A DNA stretch of 64,000 bases from Accumulibacter sp. (GCF_036625195.1 NZ_JAZKUG010000001.1:124001-188000), one strand, 5' to 3'; shown: positions 17,718 to 26,945, numbered from the stretch's first letter. The notes: generated by a model from the sequence alone, not told the origin. Numbers and translations: made by a program.

Positions 17718-19040
17718 ATGGCACCGCAGCCCGAGCAGCCACTTGCCGGCCTCGCGCAGCACCCGCTGCGCCAGTTGCTCAACGACGAGTTCCATGCCCG
17801 CCCGGCGCCCCCCCTGGTGGCGCCGGTTCTCGTCTCGCACCTCGCGTTCACCCACGATGCCGCCTCGCTCGCGGCCGAAGGCCAGCGCGTCCACGACGCC
17901 GCCCGTCAAGCCGGCATGGACCGGCTGAGCGGCTCGGGCGACTCGGTCCTCTTCGCCGGTGCCGGCTTCATCCTGCGCTGGGAGCGGCACACGGAGTTTT
18001 CCTGCCACACGGTGTTCTGCTCGCCGGCCGCCGTTGACGAGACCGCGGCAGCCACCCGCGCACTCGACCTGCTGCCGCGCGCGTACCTGGACGGGATACC
18101 CGGACGACTGATCGTCGCCACCCACGTGGAGCTGCGATCGGCGAACGAAGTCTCGCCGCAATCGGTCACCGGCAACCTGTCCCCGACCGGTCGGCAGATG
18201 ATCGCAGCCCAGGTTGCCGACCAGGCTGCCTGGGCATTCACCGATTTCATGCTCGAGCAGGACGCGACGAACTTTCTCGTCCTCGACCGCTCGCTGACCC
18301 CACGGCAGGCGGGGCGCACGGTACAGCGCCTGCTCGAGATCGAGACCTATCGCCTGCTGGCACTGCTGGCGCTGCCGGTGGCGCGCGAGATCGGCGCCTG
18401 GATGCATGACGCCGAAGAGGACCTGGCGACGATGGTCGACCACATCGGTGAGGCCAGTTCGCCGAGCGACGAGAGCCGGGTTCTCGGCGAGCTGACGCGA
18501 CTGGCGGCGAAGGTCGAGCATTCGCTGGCGCGTACCACCTTCCGCTTTGGCGCCGCGCGCGCCTATCACGAGCTGGTGATGCAGCGCATCAGCGAGCTGC
18601 GCGAGACGCGCGTCAGCGGCTGCCCAAGCTTTCACGAGATCATGCAGCGTCGTCTGCTGCCGGCCATGCAGACCTGCAAGGCAATGGCCAGCCGCCAGGA
18701 CGAGCTGTCGGACCGACTGGCGCGCACCAGCCAGCTCTTGCGCACGCGCGTGGACGTCGAGGTCGAAAGGCAGAACCAGCAGCTGTTGACGCAAATGAAC
18801 CGGCGCGCCCACCTGCAGTTGCGTTTGCAGGAGACCGTCGAGGGACTGTCGGTGGTCGCCATCACCTACTACGCTTCGCAACTGGTGCACTATCTCGCCA
18901 AGGGTGGCGCGCACCTGCTGCCGTGGATCTCGCCCGAACTGGCGACGGCGGCCTCGATTCCGCCGATCGCAGCCTGCGCCCTGCTGGGCATCCGCCGCCT
19001 GCGCCGGCGGCTGCAGCAGAGGGAAGACGCCGCGCATTGA
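17718..19040 (+). CDS. DUF3422 family membrane-anchored protein
   Basis: The 440-residue protein begins MAPQPEQPLAGLAQHPLRQL followed by LNDEFHARP, the conserved start of the DUF3422 family. A long soluble region contains helical stretches, including a likely coiled coil around residues 310-370 (LSDRLARTSQLLRTRVDVE). One or two hydrophobic segments lie near the C-terminus (VVAITYYASQLVHYLAKGG and AASIPPIAACALLGI) and a basic tail RRLRRRLQQRED. The fold places most of the protein in the cytoplasm with a C-terminal membrane anchor. Function of the family is not established. It begins 53 bases after fba, past an inverted repeat. Confidence 0.88.
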   Translation: MAPQPEQPLAGLAQHPLRQLLNDEFHARPAPPLVAPVLVSHLAFTHDAASLAAEGQRVHDAARQAGMDRLSGSGDSVLFAGAGFILRWERHTEFSCHTVFCSPAAVDETAAATRALDLLPRAYLDGIPGRLIVATHVELRSANEVSPQSVTGNLSPTGRQMIAAQVADQAAWAFTDFMLEQDATNFLVLDRSLTPRQAGRTVQRLLEIETYRLLALLALPVAREIGAWMHDAEEDLATMVDHIGEASSPSDESRVLGELTRLAAKVEHSLARTTFRFGAARAYHELVMQRISELRETRVSGCPSFHEIMQRRLLPAMQTCKAMASRQDELSDRLARTSQLLRTRVDVEVERQNQQLLTQMNRRAHLQLRLQETVEGLSVVAITYYASQLVHYLAKGGAHLLPWISPELATAASIPPIAACALLGIRRLRRRLQQREDAAH

Positions 19041-19127
19041 GAGGCACCGCCGGGCCGCGCGCTTTCTGTCCTATAATCGCGGGCTTCGACCGTCTCTCCC
19101 GCCATCGCAGCCCCCCGGAACAAGAAC

Positions 19128-20066
19128 GTGAGCGCAGCCCTGTTCGAATCGAGCATCACCAGTCTGCCGCTGCTCGGCCGCGGCAAGGTGCGCGACATCT
19201 ACGGGGTCGGCAGCGACCGTCTGTTGATCGTCACCAGCGACCGCCTGTCGGCTTTCGACGTCGTCCTGCCCGACCCGGTGCCTGACAAGGGCCGCGTGCT
19301 GACGCGCCTCGCCCGCTTCTGGTTCGACCGCCTCGCGGCGATCATCCCCAACCAGCTCACCGGCATCGACCCGGAGTCGGTCGTCGCTGCCGACGAACGC
19401 TGGCAGGTGCGCGGGCGTGCGCTGGTCGTCAAGCGCCTGCGGCCACTGCCGATCGAGGCGGTGGTGCGGGGCTACCTGATCGGCTCCGGCTGGCAGGATT
19501 ACCAGACAAACGGCGCCGTCTGCGGCATCGCCCTGCCCGCCGGCCTGCAACTCGCCAGCCGCCTGCCGCAGCCGATCTTCACGCCGGCGACCAAGGCGGC
19601 GTTCGGCGATCACGACGAGAACATCACCTTCGAACGCGCTGCTGCCGAATGCGCACGCGCACTCGCCGACCTGCTGCCGGCCAACGGACGCAGCGGCGGG
19701 GAGGTCGCCGGGCAGGCACGAGAGGCAGCCGTCGCACTGTACACTGCCGCCGCCGCACATGCGGCCGCCCGCGGCATCATCATCGCCGACACCAAGTTCG
19801 AGTTCGGACTCGACGCCAGCGGCGTCCTGCACCTGATCGACGAGGCCCTGACCCCGGACTCGTCACGCTTCTGGCCAGCCGACGCCCATCGCGAGGGCTT
19901 CAGCCCGCCATCCTTCGACAAGCAGTACGTGCGCGATTACCTGGAAACACTCGCCTGGAACAAGCGGCCCCCGGCCCCCCGCCTGCCGGCCGAGGTGCTC
20001 GCCGGCACACGCGCCCGCTACGTCGAAGCCTGCGAACGGCTGACCGGCGAGACATTCATCGACTGA
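19128..20066 (+). CDS. purC: Phosphoribosylaminoimidazole-succinocarboxamide synthase (SAICAR synthetase)
   Basis: The 312-residue ATP-dependent enzyme couples CAIR and aspartate in purine biosynthesis. The N-terminus carries LLGRGKVRDIYGVGSDRLLI and TSDRLSAFDVVLPDPVPDKG; later come VVRGYLIGSGW, IIIADTKFEFGLD and LIDEALTPDSSRFW, all diagnostic. The start is a GTG at 19128 (GTGAGCGCAGCC); no suitable ATG lies upstream. It has the length of the longer, proteobacterial/yeast-like PurC rather than the roughly 240-residue E. coli form. It stands alone, 87 bases after the DUF3422 gene. Confidence 0.96.
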   Translation: MSAALFESSITSLPLLGRGKVRDIYGVGSDRLLIVTSDRLSAFDVVLPDPVPDKGRVLTRLARFWFDRLAAIIPNQLTGIDPESVVAADERWQVRGRALVVKRLRPLPIEAVVRGYLIGSGWQDYQTNGAVCGIALPAGLQLASRLPQPIFTPATKAAFGDHDENITFERAAAECARALADLLPANGRSGGEVAGQAREAAVALYTAAAAHAAARGIIIADTKFEFGLDASGVLHLIDEALTPDSSRFWPADAHREGFSPPSFDKQYVRDYLETLAWNKRPPAPRLPAEVLAGTRARYVEACERLTGETFID

Positions 20067-20127
20067 TCGACTGCCCGGCGCACCGCGCATCGCCGCGGTC
20101 AGCGCCCCTCTCGCAGAAGGAGTGCGC

Positions 20128-20904
20128 ATGCGTGTGGAGACAAGCCCAACAACCGAGCGCCATGATTCGGTGCCCGCGGTACGCAGCGTCGGCGTCGGCC
20201 GGCCGTTGGCCTGGCTCGCTGCGGGTTGGCGCGACCTGCTCGCCAACCCGATCGCCAGTCTCGCCTATGGCCTGCTGTTCGCCATTGCCGGCGACCTGAT
20301 CACCATCTTCGCCTGGCGCAACGGACAGATCTTCATCGTCGCCACCTCTGGCTTCTTCCTCGTCGCCCCGCTGCTCGCCGGTGGCCTGTACGAGATCAGC
20401 CGGCGCCTGGAAAGCGGCCACAAGTCGACTTTCATCGGCTCGCTCTCCGGTGGTCGACGCAACGCCATCGAGCTGGCCAAGCTGGGGCTGTTGCTGGCAT
20501 TGTTCGGCCTCGCGTGGGAACGGGTCTCGAGCTTCCTGTTCGCCTTCCTGGCGCCCGGAATTGCTCCCGACCTGCTGGCCCTGCTGGCCGAGATTCATCT
20601 CTCGGTCGAGCACCGCGACCTGCTGCTGATCTGGATTCTCGCCGGGGGAATCCAGGCGCTGCTGGTATTTTCGCTGACCGTCGTCTCGGTCCCCATGCTG
20701 CTCGACCGACCGGTGACCGTCGGCACCGCCATCCGCACCAGCCTGCGCGCCGTCGACGCCAACCTGTTGCCGATGCTCGTCTGGGGCGCGACCGTCGTCG
20801 TCCTGACGGCGCTGGGCTTCCTCACCCTGTTCTTCGGCCTCGTCGTCCTCATGCCGCTGCTCGGCCACGCGACCTGGCACGCCTATCGCGAGCTGGTGGA
20901 ATAG
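20128..20904 (+). CDS. DUF2189 family integral membrane protein
   Basis: The protein has 258 residues and about six hydrophobic helices, for example IASLAYGLLFAIAGDLITIF, IVATSGFFLVAPLLAGGLYE, LGLLLALFGLAW, ILAGGIQALLVFSLTVVSVP and TVVVLTALGFLTLFFGLVVL. The region APLLAGGLYEISRRLE and the C-terminal HATWHAYRELV match DUF2189, a family of predicted inner-membrane proteins of unknown role. AGAAGGAG at 20115-20122 sets the start at ATG 20128 rather than the GTG at 20122 inside the ribosome site. It lies 61 bases after purC. Confidence 0.85.
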   Translation: MRVETSPTTERHDSVPAVRSVGVGRPLAWLAAGWRDLLANPIASLAYGLLFAIAGDLITIFAWRNGQIFIVATSGFFLVAPLLAGGLYEISRRLESGHKSTFIGSLSGGRRNAIELAKLGLLLALFGLAWERVSSFLFAFLAPGIAPDLLALLAEIHLSVEHRDLLLIWILAGGIQALLVFSLTVVSVPMLLDRPVTVGTAIRTSLRAVDANLLPMLVWGATVVVLTALGFLTLFFGLVVLMPLLGHATWHAYRELVE

Positions 20905-21190
20905 GCGACAGCCTCACGGGCGCCGGCCGTCGCCGCCAGCAACGCTCACTTGCCAACCCGGGTGAGACCATGCCGGGTCGTTCCTTGACCGGCTCGAGCT
21001 CCCTGGAGACGGGCCAGGACGAAGTGGGGCGGGTCATCGGCGACAGGGTGCCGTCGGCGAAGAGGCGATCCAGGCGGCCCATCCGCGTCACCCGACTGCC
21101 AAGAATCGTCAGCTTGACCCCTCCTGCCCCACCGCAGCGGTCGCGGCGCACGCACTTCCTGCCGTGCCAGCCGCACGACCGGGAATGCTC

Positions 21191-21388
21191 CTACTGCGCC
21201 GAACTCGCAATAGTGGCTGCCATCAGGAGATTGCGCGCATCGGTCTGCGCCGCCTTGTCCTCCCCTTTCGCGACGAACTCGGCGAACCGGGGCACTGCGA
21301 TGGCGGACAGAATGCCGATGATCGCGAGGACGATCATCAACTCGATCAGGGTGAATCCCCCGGACGGCCTGTTGGTCTTCTGAAACAT
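21191..21388 (-). CDS. Very short type IV pilin-like protein
   Basis: The 65-residue prepilin has a leader MFQKTNRPSGG, a cleavage/methylation site G^FTLIE with Glu at +5, and the hydrophobic pilin helix TLIELMIVLAIIGILSAIAV. It then reads PRFAEFVAKGEDKAAQTDARN and stops after SSAQ, so the mature product is only about 54 residues and lacks the C-terminal beta-sheet domain of normal pilins. Phenylalanines occur at mature positions 1, 24 and 27. The roughly 285 bases downstream on the same strand hold no clear globular pilin domain. The gene is isolated between two plus-strand genes with no other pilus gene in view. It may be a real N-terminal-only pilin or a truncated relic. Confidence 0.75.
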   Translation of the reverse strand: MFQKTNRPSGGFTLIELMIVLAIIGILSAIAVPRFAEFVAKGEDKAAQTDARNLLMAATIASSAQ

Positions 21389-21590
21389 GTCCCGTTGCTC
21401 TTGAGTGAAGACATGCGACCGCCAGCAAGTTCCATGCCATCGTACGGACAGGGGTGCGCAGACCCGCCGTCACCTGGCGCCGCTCGGCCATGCCACGTGG
21501 CGCTCCCAGCGCGACCTAGTACAATAGCCAGCACTCGCACCGGCACCGGCCGCCGGCACCGACAGAGCCCTCTTCCCACCTGGAAACACC

Positions 21591-23687
21591 ATGAACCAGC
21601 CCAACAGCCTGCAGGACAACCCGCTGCTCGATCTTTCCGGACTGCCGCGTTTCGACCTGCTGTCACCGGACGATGTGCAGCCGGCGATCACCGAGTTGCT
21701 CGCGCGCTGCCGCAGCCTGGTCGACCGACTCGCGTCCGCTGCCGTCGCCGCCACGTGGTCGGATTTCGCGGCGCCGCTGGCCGACGGTTTTGAGCAGCTG
21801 GCGCGCGCCTGGGGAATCGTCGGCCATGTGCACTCGGTCAACGACGTGCCGGCATGGCGCGACGCCTACAACCGGATGCTGCCTGAGGTCTCGCGCTTCT
21901 ACGCCGAGGTCGGTCAGAACCTGCAACTGTTCGCCAAGTACCGGGCGATCGCCGCCGGCAGCGAGTTCGCCACCCTGTCGCCGGCGCAGCAGCGGGTCGT
22001 CGAGCACGAGGTGCGCGACTTTCGCCTGGCGGGCGCCGAGCTGCCGGCGGCGAGCAAGCCGCGCTTCCAGGAAATCAGCGAAGAACTGGCACAGCTGGCG
22101 GCACGCTTCTCCGAGAACCTGCTCGACGCGACCAACGCCTTCAGCGAACTGGTGACCGACGCCAGCGAACTGGCCGGCCTGCCCGACGACGTGCGTCAGG
22201 CGGCGCGCGAGGCCGCCGAGCGCGACGGCAGCAGCGGCTGGAAGTTCACCCTGCACATGCCATCCTACCTGCCGGTGATGCAGTACGCCGACAGCCGTCG
22301 CCTGCGCGCCACGCTCTACCGTGCCTATGCCACACGTGCCGCCGAGTCCGGCCCGGCCGAGCTCGACAATACCCCGCTGATCCGGCGGATTCTCGAACTG
22401 CGTCATGAGCAGGCGCGGATGCTCGGCTACGGCAGCTTTGCCGAGGTCTCGCTGGTGCCCAAGATGGCCGACTCGGTCGCCCAGATCCTCGCCTTCCTGC
22501 GCGACCTGGCAACCCGGGCACGGCCCTTCGCCGAAAGGGACGTCGCCGACCTGCGTGCCTTCGCGAGTGGCGAACTCGGCTTGCCGACAATGGAGGCCTG
22601 GGATGTTGCCTATGTCTCGGAAAAGCTGCTGCAGGCGCGCTACGCGTTCTCCGAGCAGGAGGTGAAGCAGTACTTCACCGAGGACAAGGTTCTTGCCGGC
22701 CTGTTCTCGGTCATCGAAAGCCTGTTCGATGTCCGCCTGCGGCCCGACCGGGCGCCCGTCTGGCACGAGGACGTTCGCTTCTTCCGCATCGAGAACCCAG
22801 CCGGCGAACTCGTCGGGCAGTTCTACCTTGATCTCTACGCGCGCGAGACGAAGCGCGGCGGCGCCTGGATGGACGAAGCGATCGGCCGCCGCCGCATTGG
22901 CCTGCAGTCGCCCGACGGCAGCAGCGACACCATCCAGAAGCCGGTCGCCTACCTCAACTGCAACTTCTCGCGACCGGTCGGCGAGAGGGACGGACAGCCG
23001 CGACCGGCGATCTTCACCCACGACGAAGTCAGCACCCTGTTCCACGAAACCGGCCATGGTCTGCACCACTTGTTGACGCAGGTCGACGAAGCGGGCGTTG
23101 CGGGAATCCACGGCGTCGAATGGGACGCCGTCGAGCTGCCCTCGCAGTTCATGGAAAACTACTGCTGGGAGTGGACAGTCCTGGAAGGGATGACCGCCCA
23201 CATCGACAGCGGCGAAAGCCTGCCGCGTGCGCTCTTCGACAGGATGTTGGCGGCAAGGAATTTCCAGAGCGGCATGCAGATGCTGCGGCAGGTCGAGTTC
23301 TCGCTCTTCGACCTGCTGCTGCACAGCGACTTCGATCCGGCCGGCGAGCGCAGCGTGCTCGACCTGCTTGCCGAAGTGCGGCGCGAAGTCGCCGTCCTCG
23401 TGCCGCCGCCATGGCACCGCTTCCCGAACGGCTTCTCGCACATTTTTGCCGGCGGCTACGCCGCCGGTTACTACAGTTACAAGTGGGCCGAGGTTCTTTC
23501 GGCCGACTGTTACGGCGCCTTCGAAGAGGCCGAAAACCCATTCGACCGGAGGACCGGCGAGCGCTTCCTGCGCGAGATCCTTTCGGTTGGCGGCAGCCGG
23601 CCGGCGATCGACAGCTTCCGCGCCTTCCGCGGTCGCGAGCCGCAAGTCGACGCCCTGCTGCGTCACTGCGGGATGGTCGCGGCCTGA
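21591..23687 (+). CDS. prlC: Oligopeptidase A (M3 family zinc metallopeptidase)
   Basis: The 698-residue cytosolic thimet-type peptidase degrades short peptides, including cleaved signal peptides. The zinc motif HETGHGLHH (HExxH) occurs within STLFHETGHGLHHLLTQ, and the third ligand region VEWDAVELPSQFMENYCWE follows. The C-terminal AGGYAAGYYSYKWAEVLSAD is typical. The start at ATG 21591 gives MNQPNSLQDNPLLDLSGLPR, the usual N-terminus. It is followed after 19 bases by a small secreted redox-like protein. Confidence 0.96.
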   Translation: MNQPNSLQDNPLLDLSGLPRFDLLSPDDVQPAITELLARCRSLVDRLASAAVAATWSDFAAPLADGFEQLARAWGIVGHVHSVNDVPAWRDAYNRMLPEVSRFYAEVGQNLQLFAKYRAIAAGSEFATLSPAQQRVVEHEVRDFRLAGAELPAASKPRFQEISEELAQLAARFSENLLDATNAFSELVTDASELAGLPDDVRQAAREAAERDGSSGWKFTLHMPSYLPVMQYADSRRLRATLYRAYATRAAESGPAELDNTPLIRRILELRHEQARMLGYGSFAEVSLVPKMADSVAQILAFLRDLATRARPFAERDVADLRAFASGELGLPTMEAWDVAYVSEKLLQARYAFSEQEVKQYFTEDKVLAGLFSVIESLFDVRLRPDRAPVWHEDVRFFRIENPAGELVGQFYLDLYARETKRGGAWMDEAIGRRRIGLQSPDGSSDTIQKPVAYLNCNFSRPVGERDGQPRPAIFTHDEVSTLFHETGHGLHHLLTQVDEAGVAGIHGVEWDAVELPSQFMENYCWEWTVLEGMTAHIDSGESLPRALFDRMLAARNFQSGMQMLRQVEFSLFDLLLHSDFDPAGERSVLDLLAEVRREVAVLVPPPWHRFPNGFSHIFAGGYAAGYYSYKWAEVLSADCYGAFEEAENPFDRRTGERFLREILSVGGSRPAIDSFRAFRGREPQVDALLRHCGMVAA

Positions 23688-23706
23688 ACAGCAAGGGACC
23701 AACCGC

Positions 23707-24240
23707 ATGTGCACACCGACAATCCGCGGCGGCAGCCGCTTCTTCCTTGCCCTGTCCCTGCTCTGGCTGCTGCTGACCAGCGCCGGCGCCAGCGCCGAGA
23801 CGATCACCTATCGCTGGGTCGACCCGAGCACCGGCGGCACGGTCATCTCCGACATGCCGCCGCCGCCAGGCGCGAGGAACGTCAGCCGATCCACGACGAG
23901 CGCCAGCAGCAGCGAGGAGCGACCGCTCCCCTATGCCGTGCGCCAGGCGAGCGAGAAGTTTCCCGTCGTGCTCTACACCACAGAGCGCTGTGGAACGGGC
24001 TGCCAGGACGCGCGTGAGCTGCTCAGGCAGCGTGACGTCCCATTCACGGAGAAGATACTCAGGAGCGAGGAGGAATTTGCCGATCTCAGCCGCCTGCTCG
24101 CTAGCGAAGCGGCCTTTCCCAGCGTCAGCGTCGGCCGCCAGCACCTGCGCGGCTTCGACGCGCCCAGCTGGAATTCCCTGCTCGATGCCGCCGGCTACCC
24201 CGCCCGCGGCAACCGGCCGGCCGCCGCGCGCAGCCCGTGA
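23707..24240 (+). CDS. Secreted DUF4124 / glutaredoxin-like protein
   Basis: This is a 177-residue protein. Residues 1 to about 30 form a signal peptide (FFLALSLLWLLLTSAGASA). A DUF4124-like segment follows (ITYRWVDPSTGGTVISDMP), then a glutaredoxin-like domain beginning FPVVLYTTERCGTGCQDARE. The redox motif has three residues between the cysteines (C-G-T-G-C) rather than the usual two. The later FPSVSVGRQHLRGFD resembles the cis-proline/glutathione-binding strand. It is probably periplasmic. The frame is open upstream into prlC, but the ATG at 23707 after the prlC stop gives a clean signal peptide. It converges on rpoS. Confidence 0.82.
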   Translation: MCTPTIRGGSRFFLALSLLWLLLTSAGASAETITYRWVDPSTGGTVISDMPPPPGARNVSRSTTSASSSEERPLPYAVRQASEKFPVVLYTTERCGTGCQDARELLRQRDVPFTEKILRSEEEFADLSRLLASEAAFPSVSVGRQHLRGFDAPSWNSLLDAAGYPARGNRPAAARSP

Positions 24241-24274
24241 TAGTCGACGCCAAAGCGGCCGCCGCGCGTGCCCG

Positions 24275-25231
24275 TCAGAGCAGGTTGTCGGCGGTGCCGC
24301 CGCCGCGGCGAATGATGCGCCGCAACTGATCGATGGCTTCGATCTGGATCTGGCGCACCCGCTCGCGCGTCAGGTTCATATCGAGGGCGATCTCCTCGAG
24401 CGTGCAGGGCTCGATTCCGCCCAGCCCGTAACGACGCTGCAGCACCTCCTGTTGCTTGTCACCCAGCTGCGCCAGCCAGCGCACCAGGAGATCGCCGATC
24501 TCGTTGGCCTGCAGCAGCTCGTCGGGCTCGAGCAACTGCTCGTCGGGAATCACGTCGCCGATCGTTCGGCTGGGATCGACCTGCAGCGGCGCATCGAGCG
24601 AAGCGATCCGCTCGTTCAGCGCCATCACCCGCCGCACCTCGTCACCGGTCCGATCGATCAGGTGGGCAATCTGGTCGATGCAGATGTCACGGCCACTGGC
24701 GACCTCGAGATGGCGAATCGCCCGCAGGACGAGGTTGATCTCCTTGACCACGTGTACCGGCAGGCGAATCGTCCGCGACTGGTTCATGATCGCGCGCTCG
24801 ATGGCCTGTCTGATCCACCACGTCGCATAGGTCGAAAAACGAAAGCCGCGCTCGGGATCGAACTTCTCGATGGCGTGGATCAGGCCGAGATTCCCCTCCT
24901 CGATCATGTCGAGCAGCGGCAAACCACGGTTCAGGTAATGCTTGGCGATGTTGACCACCAGCCGCAGGTTGTGCTCGATCATCTTCTGCCGCGCGAGGAA
25001 ATCCCCGGACCGCGCCCGGCGCGCCCAATTGGCCTCCTCGGCCGGTGAAAACAGCGGCTTGGCGCCGATCTCGTTGAGGTAATGCTGCGTCACGTCGTTG
25101 AGCAGTTCGGCCTCGGCTGACGGCAGCGAATCGACGACCTCGGGCACCGGATCGGCTTCGCCAGCGGCCCACTGCTCCGCCTCGATCTCGTCGGCGAAAG
25201 GATCCAACCCGGCGTCGTAGGGAGCGGGCAT
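24275..25231 (-). CDS. rpoS: RNA polymerase sigma factor RpoS
   Basis: The 318-residue sigma-70 family stationary-phase/general-stress factor has region 1.2 (LLNDVTQHYLNEIGAKPLFS), region 2 (MIEHNLRLVVNIAKHY, DMIEEGNLGLIHAIEKFD, FSTYATWWIRQAIERAIMNQ), region 3 and region 4 (LEEIALDMNLTRERVRQIQI). It lies two bases downstream of nlpD, and the frame is open back through nlpD, but the ATG at 25231 gives the standard N-terminus. In related bacteria the main rpoS promoter lies inside nlpD; the same layout is kept here. Confidence 0.97.
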   Translation of the reverse strand: MPAPYDAGLDPFADEIEAEQWAAGEADPVPEVVDSLPSAEAELLNDVTQHYLNEIGAKPLFSPAEEANWARRARSGDFLARQKMIEHNLRLVVNIAKHYLNRGLPLLDMIEEGNLGLIHAIEKFDPERGFRFSTYATWWIRQAIERAIMNQSRTIRLPVHVVKEINLVLRAIRHLEVASGRDICIDQIAHLIDRTGDEVRRVMALNERIASLDAPLQVDPSRTIGDVIPDEQLLEPDELLQANEIGDLLVRWLAQLGDKQQEVLQRRYGLGGIEPCTLEEIALDMNLTRERVRQIQIEAIDQLRRIIRRGGGTADNLL

Positions 25232-25233
25232 GA

Positions 25234-26277
25234 TCAGCGTCCGGGCAGGAGCTTCAGCGGGTCGACCGGCTTGCCCTGACGCCGGATCTCGAAGTGCAGC
25301 TTGACCTGGTCGGCGTCGGTGTTGCCCATTTCGGCGATCTTCTGCCCCTTGCCCACCGACTGGCCCTCCTTGACCAGCACGTTCTGGTTGTGCGCGTAGG
25401 CCGTCAGGAAGGTGTTGTTGTGCTTGACGATCACCAGCTTGCCATAACCACGCAAACCGCTGCCGCTGTAAACGACCTTGCCACTGCCGGCAGCCACGAC
25501 GCTGTCGCCAGCCTTGCCTGCGATGTCGATTCCCTTGTTGCCGCCCTCGCTGAAGGTGGCGACCAGCTTGCCGTTCGCCGGCCACATCCAGCTGACCTCG
25601 TCATTGCCGGAGGCGTCACCGCTGCGGGCCTCGTTGTCAGCCTTCGCCTCCGGCCGGGCCTCCGCCTTGGCCTCGGGCTTCATCTCGGTCTTCACCTCGG
25701 GCTTGCCCTCGGGCCTGGCTTCCGCCTTTGCCGCCGCGGGAGCCACCGCCACTACCGGCTCCGCTGCCTGCGCCTGCGCGCGTGCCAGCGCTTGCTCCGA
25801 GTAGGGCTCCTTGCCTGCCAGCGGCGCCCGCTTGAACAGGTCCGCCGCCGCGGCTGGCGAACGCTGTTCGCCAGCCGGCGGAGCGCTCGCCGTCAGTGGT
25901 CGCTGTTCGACCGCCGCGCCGGCGGCAATCGGCCGCACGACGACCCCCTCGGCGGCAGGAGCCGCGCCTGGGGCCCGGACGCGCAGCACCTGACCGACCA
26001 GGATCCGGTTCGGATTGTCGATGTTGTTCCACGCTGCCAGTTCCCGGTAGTCCAGCCCGTGATCCAGCGCGATCGAATAAAGCGTGTCGCCACGCTTGAC
26101 GACGTAGCCGTCCCGGCTGCCCGGGGTCGCGGGCCCCGCCTGCCGCGCCGGCACCCGCGCAGTCTCCTCGGCCGGCGCCGACCCCTTGCCGGCGCAGCCT
26201 GCCAGACCGAGCTGCACCGCCAGCAGGACCGCCAGAAGACGAATCGGAAGAGCTGGGAGAGGCACCTGATCCTTCAT
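25234..26277 (-). CDS. nlpD: NlpD-type lipoprotein: LysM plus degenerate M23 (LytM) domain
   Basis: The 347-residue lipoprotein has a signal with lipobox LAGC (acylated Cys28). A LysM peptidoglycan-binding domain is near residues 57-102 (GYVVKRGDTLYSIALDHGL, ILVGQVLRV). A low-complexity Lys/Glu/Ala/Pro linker follows, then a C-terminal M23 domain. The metal-binding His of M23 peptidases is replaced (GGNKGIDIAG) and the HxH motif reads KLHFEIR, so it is probably catalytically inactive and acts as an amidase activator, as known for E. coli NlpD. Its ATG overlaps the pcm stop by 4 bases. It is part of surE-pcm-nlpD-rpoS. Confidence 0.95.
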   Translation of the reverse strand: MKDQVPLPALPIRLLAVLLAVQLGLAGCAGKGSAPAEETARVPARQAGPATPGSRDGYVVKRGDTLYSIALDHGLDYRELAAWNNIDNPNRILVGQVLRVRAPGAAPAAEGVVVRPIAAGAAVEQRPLTASAPPAGEQRSPAAAADLFKRAPLAGKEPYSEQALARAQAQAAEPVVAVAPAAAKAEARPEGKPEVKTEMKPEAKAEARPEAKADNEARSGDASGNDEVSWMWPANGKLVATFSEGGNKGIDIAGKAGDSVVAAGSGKVVYSGSGLRGYGKLVIVKHNNTFLTAYAHNQNVLVKEGQSVGKGQKIAEMGNTDADQVKLHFEIRRQGKPVDPLKLLPGR

Positions 26278-26945
26278 TGGACCCCCGACAGGAGCGGAAC
26301 GAAGCGCACGGTGTCGAGGCGGGACTCGACCAATCCCTCGCGGCCTCGTTCGATCAGCACGAGTTGCTGCGCACTCGCACCGAGCGGCAGGATGAGGCGG
26401 CCATTCTCCGCCAGTTGTTGCAGCAGCGGCGGTGGCACGCGGGCCGCCGCCGCCGCGACGATGATCGTGTCGAAGGGCGCCGCCTCCGCCAGACCGAGCT
26501 GTCCATCGGCATGCTTGAGGCGAACCTCGGACTTGCCGATCGCGCGCAGGTTGGCCCTCGCCTTGGTGAGCAATGGTCCGATCCGCTCGACCGCATAGAC
26601 CTCGTCGGTCAACTGCGCCAGAACCGCCGCCTGGTAGCCGCAGCCGGCGCCGATCTCGAGTGTCTTGCCGAGTCGCTGACGGCCGGCACGCAACGCCTCG
26701 ATCATCCGCGCCACGACGTAGGGCTGCGAAATCGTCTGCGAAAAGCCCAGGGGCAGTGCCGTGTCCTCGTAGGCGCGCGACGCCAGTGCCTCCTCGACGA
26801 AGACGTGTCGCGGCACGGCGGCAATCGCCGCCAGCACCTCCTCATCGGCAATTCCCTGTTCGCGCAGGCGCTCGATCATGCGCGTGCGCGTGCGCTGCGA
26901 AGTCATTCCGAAACCGGCAACGGCGCCGCTCATTGCGCCAGCCAC
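26274..26945 (-). CDS. pcm: Protein-L-isoaspartate O-methyltransferase
   Basis: The 223-residue SAM-dependent repair enzyme methylates isoaspartyl residues in aged proteins. The SAM motif is LEIGAGCGYQAAVLAQL; the family signature RHVFVEEALASRAYEDTALP and ISQPYVVARMIEAL precede it. The C-terminal RLILPLGA is typical. The start at 26945 overlaps the surE 3' end by 16 bases. An N-terminal extension of about 15 residues relative to short homologues may be non-coding, since ATGACTTCGCAGCGC at 26906 is an alternative start. Confidence 0.95.
   Translation of the reverse strand: MAGAMSGAVAGFGMTSQRTRTRMIERLREQGIADEEVLAAIAAVPRHVFVEEALASRAYEDTALPLGFSQTISQPYVVARMIEALRAGRQRLGKTLEIGAGCGYQAAVLAQLTDEVYAVERIGPLLTKARANLRAIGKSEVRLKHADGQLGLAEAAPFDTIIVAAAAARVPPPLLQQLAENGRLILPLGASAQQLVLIERGREGLVESRLDTVRFVPLLSGVQ

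Noticed and set aside
21663..23807. A 714-codon minus-strand frame opposite prlC
   Set aside because: It is a mirror of the clear M3 peptidase gene with shadow composition and no motif.
24275..25585. Longer rpoS start inside nlpD
   Set aside because: The extra 118 residues are out-of-frame nlpD; the ATG at 25231 gives the standard RpoS N-terminus.
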